Positions 6,648-9,778 of a DNA stretch of 9,778 nt are shown here, in pieces. The DNA is taken from assembly GCA_051747405.1 (NCBI GenBank), contig JBNJGC010000097.1, positions 1 through 9,778 of the forward strand. Reading direction: 5' to 3'. The translations under genes were made by a program, and so were the position numbers. The DNA is from JAPHTQ01 sp051747405. GTDB taxonomy: Bacteria; Pseudomonadota; Gammaproteobacteria; Thiohalomonadales; Thiohalomonadaceae. The notes beneath the pieces were generated by a model that saw nothing but the letters and a program-made list of their open reading frames with translations, searched no databases and was not told the origin of the DNA. Numbering within the stretch: position 1 is the stretch's first letter; each line of letters begins with the position of its first letter.

Positions 6648-7861
6648 TATATCGCTCTTGTCAATTCTTCTGAGTCGTGGCCAAGTAGGTGAGAAAGTGT
6701 TCTACCAATTGCCGCGGCAAGTAGAGGAGGGACTGCGTTTCCTACTTGCTCATACTGCTCGACACGTGATCCCGTGAACCAGAAAGTGTCAGGGAATGTC
6801 TGGAGTCGAGCTGCCTCGCGAACCGTGAATGTGCGATCCTGGTTATAATGGAAGTATGCACCCCAATGAGGGTCACATTTTGTGAGAATCGTTGAGGCGA
6901 GTCCGTCAGGGTGCACCCTGCCATACCGTTTTGTATGGTCAGAGCGGCGAGCTCTCTGCATCCCCTTGGGCAATAATTCGAACGGTATATTTGTCCAGTT
7001 CCCGCCAGGGGGGATGTGTGCTAAGCGTTCAAGGTTAATCCTGCTTAGTCTGGCGGCTTGGTGGTTGATGACCCCTTCAGAGCCTCCACGAACCACTCTC
7101 TGGAAGTCGTTTTTAGGGCAAGTTCGATATCGCATTGGTTCACTGACGGACTGACCATTACTGAGGTATGGCAAGTCGTCGATGGCATCTTTTACAGAGA
7201 TGACGGGAGGAAGCTCTAAGCTTTGGGGGAGTGAAACAATGTTGCGCCCCGCAAATTTAGAGGTGAAGTTTACCCTTAAGGGGGCTTGGCGGACCGGCTC
7301 AGGGAACGCTTCGTGGATGTTGCCCCCGTCTCTCAAACCAATTATGACCGTCCTCCACCGGGTTTGAGGGACTCCGTAGTGAGGTGCGTAGAGGATTCTT
7401 ACATCCGCGATATATTGATGATCATGAAGCGCAGAGAGGATGGCGTCTAATGTCCCTCCGCTTTCGTATGATACCAGTCCGGGGACATTCTCAATGAGGA
7501 CCGCATAAGGGCGGAACTCGTCAACAAAACGAAGAAAATCCTTGAAAAGGTGGTTTCTTTCATCTTTGTCTGTTCGAATAGGCGCATTTATGGAGAACCC
7601 CTGGCAGGGTGGTCCGCCAGCGAGCAGGTCAAGCTCCCCTTTTTTGAGGCCGAGCTTTTTTCTAATGGCTCGCGCATCAACCGTGCGTATGTCGCGTTGG
7701 TCGACAAATGTTTCGGGATGGTTGATGGCATACGTTTCTGCATACCGCTGCTGGATTTCGTTTGCATAGAGTGCGTGAAAGCCTGCTTCACGCAAGCCCT
7801 CCGATAAGCCGCCCGCCCCTGCGAAGAGATCAATCATCCTGAGTTGATGTTCAGTTGTCAC
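6647..7861 (-). CDS. DNA (cytosine-5)-methyltransferase of a type II restriction-modification system
   Basis: This is a 404-residue enzyme with the C5-methyltransferase motifs in standard order: I, IDLFAGAGGLSEGL (10-23); IV, GGPPCQGFS with catalytic Cys86; VI, ENV (124-126); VIII, QTRWR (166-170); IX, TVREAARLQTFPD (346-358); X, QVGNAVPP (372-379). The target-recognition region lies between VIII and IX, about 230-345, and includes IPPGGNWTNIP. It transfers a methyl group from SAM to cytosine C5 and should protect host DNA from the endonuclease encoded next. The listed start is GTG at 7861; ATG at 7837 (codon 9) is an alternative, and neither has a strong ribosome site. No N-terminal helix-turn-helix extension and no separate controller gene are present, so regulation probably lies in the leader. 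It has its own sigma-70 promoter about 63 bases upstream. Confidence 0.95.
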   Translation of the reverse strand: MTTEHQLRMIDLFAGAGGLSEGLREAGFHALYANEIQQRYAETYAINHPETFVDQRDIRTVDARAIRKKLGLKKGELDLLAGGPPCQGFSINAPIRTDKDERNHLFKDFLRFVDEFRPYAVLIENVPGLVSYESGGTLDAILSALHDHQYIADVRILYAPHYGVPQTRWRTVIIGLRDGGNIHEAFPEPVRQAPLRVNFTSKFAGRNIVSLPQSLELPPVISVKDAIDDLPYLSNGQSVSEPMRYRTCPKNDFQRVVRGGSEGVINHQAARLSRINLERLAHIPPGGNWTNIPFELLPKGMQRARRSDHTKRYGRVHPDGLASTILTKCDPHWGAYFHYNQDRTFTVREAARLQTFPDTFWFTGSRVEQYEQVGNAVPPLLAAAIGRTLSHLLGHDSEELTRAI

Positions 7862-7886
7862 TGTTCTATATCCAGTAGCTGTAGGT

Positions 7887-7910
7887 TTCGGCGCCGAATG
7901 CGCATCCGGA
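7887..7910 (-). promoter_or_regulatory. Cluster of three abutting palindromes in the methyltransferase leader
   Basis: TTCGGCGCCGAA (7887-7898), ATGCGCAT (7898-7905) and TCCGGA (7905-7910) follow each other almost without gap between the promoter and the methyltransferase start. They lie inside the expected 5' untranslated region. They could be an operator, alternative RNA hairpins, or methylation targets for self-control. The palindromes are seen directly; the role is inference. Confidence 0.5.
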
Positions 7911-7923
7911 CACTCGTGTTCTG

Positions 7924-7951
7924 ATTATATGGTGGGAATTATCGACGTCAA
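7924..7951 (-). promoter_or_regulatory. Sigma-70 promoter of the restriction-modification cassette
   Basis: Read leftward: TTGACG (7951-7946), a 16-base spacer, then a perfect TATAAT (7929-7924). Transcription would begin near 7917, giving a leader of about 56 bases to the GTG at 7861. No other promoter is obvious for the endonuclease gene, so both genes are probably transcribed from here. Confidence 0.8.
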
Positions 7952-7982
7952 GATAAGTTCTCTATTCGTTCTCCTTTGCGTG

Positions 7983-8030
7983 TCGGAGGCACACCGCTCG
8001 CACGAGCGATCTCGGCCCGATCTCGGAGGC
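7983..8030. repeat. Short direct repeats and a hairpin at the right junction of the cassette
   Basis: TCGGAGGC occurs at 7983-7990 and again at 8023-8030. Between them CGATCTCGG is repeated with an 11-base period (8007-8015 and 8018-8026), and CGCTC-GCAC-GAGCG (7995-8008) can form a hairpin. This marks the change from the AT-richer cassette to GC-rich chromosome and the end of the CDGSH gene. A leftward T-run is absent, so it is not a clear terminator for that gene. The rest of 7862-8029 holds only the cassette promoter and leader. Confidence 0.5.
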
Positions 8031-8266
8031 TACAGATCCTTATGAGTCCCGTCGCAAAACGGCAGGTTTTTGCTGTGTTTGCAGCCGCACAGGCCGACTT
8101 TGCGCTTCTCTTCGATGGTGAATTTCATGGGGGCGAAGCCGGTGCCTTTGTGGCTGCCGTCGCAGAAGGGTTGGTCGTTGCTCTTGCCGCAGGTGCAAAA
8201 CCAGTAGTCCCCGGCTTCGAGTTCGACGATGTAGGGTTTCTTTTGGGCGATGGTCGGTTCTGACAT
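8030..8266 (-). CDS. Dual-CDGSH iron-sulfur domain protein
   Basis: This is a 78-residue protein built almost wholly of two CDGSH motifs, each expected to hold a [2Fe-2S] cluster by three Cys and one His. Motif 1 is CTCGKSNDQPFCDGSH (Cys24, Cys26, Cys35, His39). Motif 2 is CGCKHSKNLPFCDGTH (Cys60, Cys62, Cys71, His75). Spacing matches the family in both. The layout resembles the soluble two-motif type (as in human CISD3) rather than membrane-anchored mitoNEET; no membrane segment is present. Proteins of this family transfer electrons or Fe-S clusters; the partner here is unknown. A much longer open frame extends upstream, but MSEPTIAQKK at 8266 is the natural start: the region before it overlaps fetA in antisense. 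It is divergent from fetAB with an 82-base gap, which may reflect a shared iron theme. Confidence 0.93.
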   Translation of the reverse strand: MSEPTIAQKKPYIVELEAGDYWFCTCGKSNDQPFCDGSHKGTGFAPMKFTIEEKRKVGLCGCKHSKNLPFCDGTHKDL

Positions 8267-8348
8267 GGTGGCGCTTCCCGTATGATGAGTGGTGTGGGCT
8301 GGTCCGCAAGGGGCGCGGGTAACAGCACGAATCAACAGGGTAAGAGTG

Positions 8349-8948
8349 GTGCCAAATCGACTGACAATCAAGCAGCTGCGGACCCTGCATGTGGGGCCGT
8401 TGGATCTGACCGTCGCCGGGGGCGAGTGTGTGGTGCTGGCCGGAGCCAGCGGTGCGGGTAAGACGCTGCTGCTGCGCGCGATCGCCGATCTCGACCCCCA
8501 CAGCGGTGAGGTGTTTCTGGGGGAGGTGCCGTGCAGCGCCATAACCGGGCACCTCTGGCGTCGCCGGGTCGGGCTGCTACCGGCGGAGAGCCACTGGTGG
8601 GGCGAGAGTGTCGGTGAGCACTTTGCGCATGTCGATGAGGCGGGGCTGGCGGAGCTGGGCTTCGGCTCGGAGGTGATGGGCTGGGAGGTGGCGCGCTGCT
8701 CCACCGGTGAGCGTCAACGCCTGGCGCTGCTACGGCTGTTGCAGAACCGCCCCGAGGTGCTGCTGCTGGACGAGCCGACCGCCAGCCTGGATGCAGAGAA
8801 TGTGGGGCGGGTCGAGGCGTTGTTGCTGCGTCTGTGCAGGGAGCGAGGGATGCCCATGCTGTGGGTCAGCCACGATGCGGAGCAGGCCAACCGTGTGGCG
8901 AGCCGGCGCTACAACATGCGCGGCGGTCGGTTTGAGGAGGTGGCGTGA
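8349..8948 (+). CDS. fetA: FetA-like ABC transporter ATP-binding protein
   Basis: This is the ATPase of a small ABC exporter pair; in E. coli FetAB (YbbL-YbbM) is linked to iron homeostasis and oxidative stress resistance. With a GTG start at 8349 it has 199 residues. Walker A is GASGAGKT (32-39), the signature is CSTGERQR (117-124, a variant of LSGGQ), Walker B is VLLLDEPTASLD (137-148) and the switch His is in WVSHD (His175). The Q-loop Gln appears replaced by Glu80 (LLPAESHWW), which is unusual. Start choice: AGGG at 8337-8340 favours GTG 8349 or GTG 8346; a GTG at 8289 would add residues that align with nothing in the family. The stop overlaps the next gene by one base (TGATG). Name rests on the partner and gene order; substrate is inferred. 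Confidence 0.88.
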   Translation: MPNRLTIKQLRTLHVGPLDLTVAGGECVVLAGASGAGKTLLLRAIADLDPHSGEVFLGEVPCSAITGHLWRRRVGLLPAESHWWGESVGEHFAHVDEAGLAELGFGSEVMGWEVARCSTGERQRLALLRLLQNRPEVLLLDEPTASLDAENVGRVEALLLRLCRERGMPMLWVSHDAEQANRVASRRYNMRGGRFEEVA

Positions 8949-9739
8949 TGGGGGTGATCGCCCTTTCGTACTGGGATCTGTCGCTGGCCTCTTTGCTGGT
9001 GCTGCTGATCGCCTTTTTGAGTTGGCGGTTGCGCTTTGGGGTGGGGCGGAGGCTGCTGGTTTCGGCGTTGCGCACTACGGTGCAGCTGACGCTGATCGGT
9101 TTTGTCCTCAAGCTGCTGTTCGCTAACGCTACGCTGCTCTGGGTGGCGCTGCTGGGCTCGCTGATGTTGCTGGTGGCCGGGCGCGAGGTGATGGCGCGGC
9201 AGGAGCGGCGTTTTGCCGGCTGGTGGGGGTATGGTGTCGGTACTCTGTCGATGTTCATCTCCTCTTTTGCGGTGACCCTGTTGGCGCTGACGATACTCAT
9301 TCAGCCGCAGCCCTGGTACCTGCCGCAGTATGCGATCCCGTTGTTGGGGATGTTGCTGGGTAACACCATGAACGGCATCGCCCTGGGGCTGGATCGGCTG
9401 ACCACCGCCGCCTGGCAGCAGCGGCAGGTGATCGAGGGGCGTTTGATGCTGGGGCAGACCGCCGCCGAGGCGATTGCCGGGATCCGGCGCGAGAGCATGC
9501 GCGTGGGGCTGGTGCCCATCGTCAACGCTATGGCCGCGGCGGGGGTGATCAGCCTGCCGGGGATGATGACCGGCCAGATCCTCGCCGGCGCGCCGCCCAT
9601 GGAGGCGGTGAAGTATCAGATCCTGATTATGTTCCTGATCGCCGCCGGCACTGGCTTTGGCACCCTGGGTGCGGTGTGGCTCGGCTCGCGACGGCTGTTC
9701 GACGAACGCGAACGGCTGCGCCTGGATCGGCTCAAATAA
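8948..9739 (+). CDS. fetB: FetB-like ABC transporter permease (UPF0014/YbbM family)
   Basis: This is a 263-residue inner-membrane protein, full family length, with about seven hydrophobic spans (for example LSLASLLVLLIAFLSW near the N terminus and YQILIMFLIAAGTGFGTLGAV near the end). Family hallmarks are visible: RTTVQLTLIGFVL, the conserved loop IPLLGMLLGNTMNGIALGLDRL, LGQTAAEAI and the segment LVPIVNAMAAAGVISLPGMMTGQILAGAPPMEAVKYQI. It pairs with FetA to form the exporter. ATG at 8948 overlaps the fetA stop (TGATG), with GAGGAGG as ribosome site inside the end of fetA; GTG at 8945 is an alternative start that adds one residue. The frame ends at 9739; the remaining 39 bases of the window contain no gene. 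Confidence 0.94.
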   Translation: MGVIALSYWDLSLASLLVLLIAFLSWRLRFGVGRRLLVSALRTTVQLTLIGFVLKLLFANATLLWVALLGSLMLLVAGREVMARQERRFAGWWGYGVGTLSMFISSFAVTLLALTILIQPQPWYLPQYAIPLLGMLLGNTMNGIALGLDRLTTAAWQQRQVIEGRLMLGQTAAEAIAGIRRESMRVGLVPIVNAMAAAGVISLPGMMTGQILAGAPPMEAVKYQILIMFLIAAGTGFGTLGAVWLGSRRLFDERERLRLDRLK

Positions 9740-9744
9740 AGCAG

Positions 9745-9778
9745 TTGGTTTTAGGTTTTAAGTTTCAGTTGGAAGTTG
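9745..9778 (+). other. AT-rich, GTTTTA-like quasi-repeat at the right edge
   Basis: After the fetB stop the sequence shows near-repeats (GGTTTTAG, GGTTTTAAG, GTTTCAG, GTTGGAAG) spaced about 8-10 bases. It may be the start of an intergenic repeat family continuing outside the window. Too little is visible to classify it. Confidence 0.3.

Noticed and set aside
7973..7978. AAGGAG ribosome-site-like motif on the minus strand upstream of the cassette promoter
   Set aside because: No ATG or GTG follows at a useful distance, and the only nearby TTG frame closes after eight codons.
8267..8704. Long upstream extension of the CDGSH frame on the minus strand
   Set aside because: It is antisense to fetA, and the two-motif protein is complete from MSEPTIAQKK at 8266.
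1..9778. CRISPR array, tRNA, rRNA, transposase or toxin-antitoxin pair
   Set aside because: I looked for spaced direct repeats, cloverleaf-like regions, transposase motifs and small paired genes and found nothing I could support.

Overview
The window looks like chromosome from a GC-rich gammaproteobacterium. The ubiK–comM pair lies divergent from a porin–glnK–amtB cluster, an arrangement I know from Pseudomonas-like and sulfur-oxidising gammaproteobacteria. I cannot name the species, and no RNA gene is present to help.

Layout. Positions 1-1007 (minus) hold the N-terminal part of a CheB-CheR fusion that runs off the left edge. Positions 1171-2673 (minus) are comM and 2760-3020 (minus) are ubiK. 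A divergent control region at 3021-3287 carries a near-perfect sigma-54 promoter and two NtrC-like sites. It drives a rightward unit of a TorF-family outer-membrane porin (3288-3947), glnK (4019-4357) and amtB (4379-5635), closed by a strong intrinsic terminator. This is a nitrogen-limitation module: NtrC/sigma-54 switches it on, AmtB conducts ammonium, GlnK gates AmtB, and the porin is a candidate outer-membrane partner.

Positions 5739-7861 (minus) are a two-gene restriction-modification cassette. A cytosine-C5 DNA methyltransferase is followed, with a one-base TAATG overlap, by an endonuclease of the NotI family. The cassette is visibly more AT-rich than its surroundings and has its own strong sigma-70 promoter, so it looks like an acquired island between amtB and the next core genes. 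It is the most distinctive feature of the window.

Right of the cassette are a dual-CDGSH iron-sulfur protein (8030-8266, minus) and, divergent from it, fetA-fetB (8349-9739, plus), an ABC exporter pair linked to iron and metal homeostasis. I see no tRNA, rRNA, CRISPR array or insertion sequence. No wholly undescribed system is evident. The better leads are the NotI-type enzyme pair with its palindrome-rich leader and the nitrogen control of the porin of unknown function.
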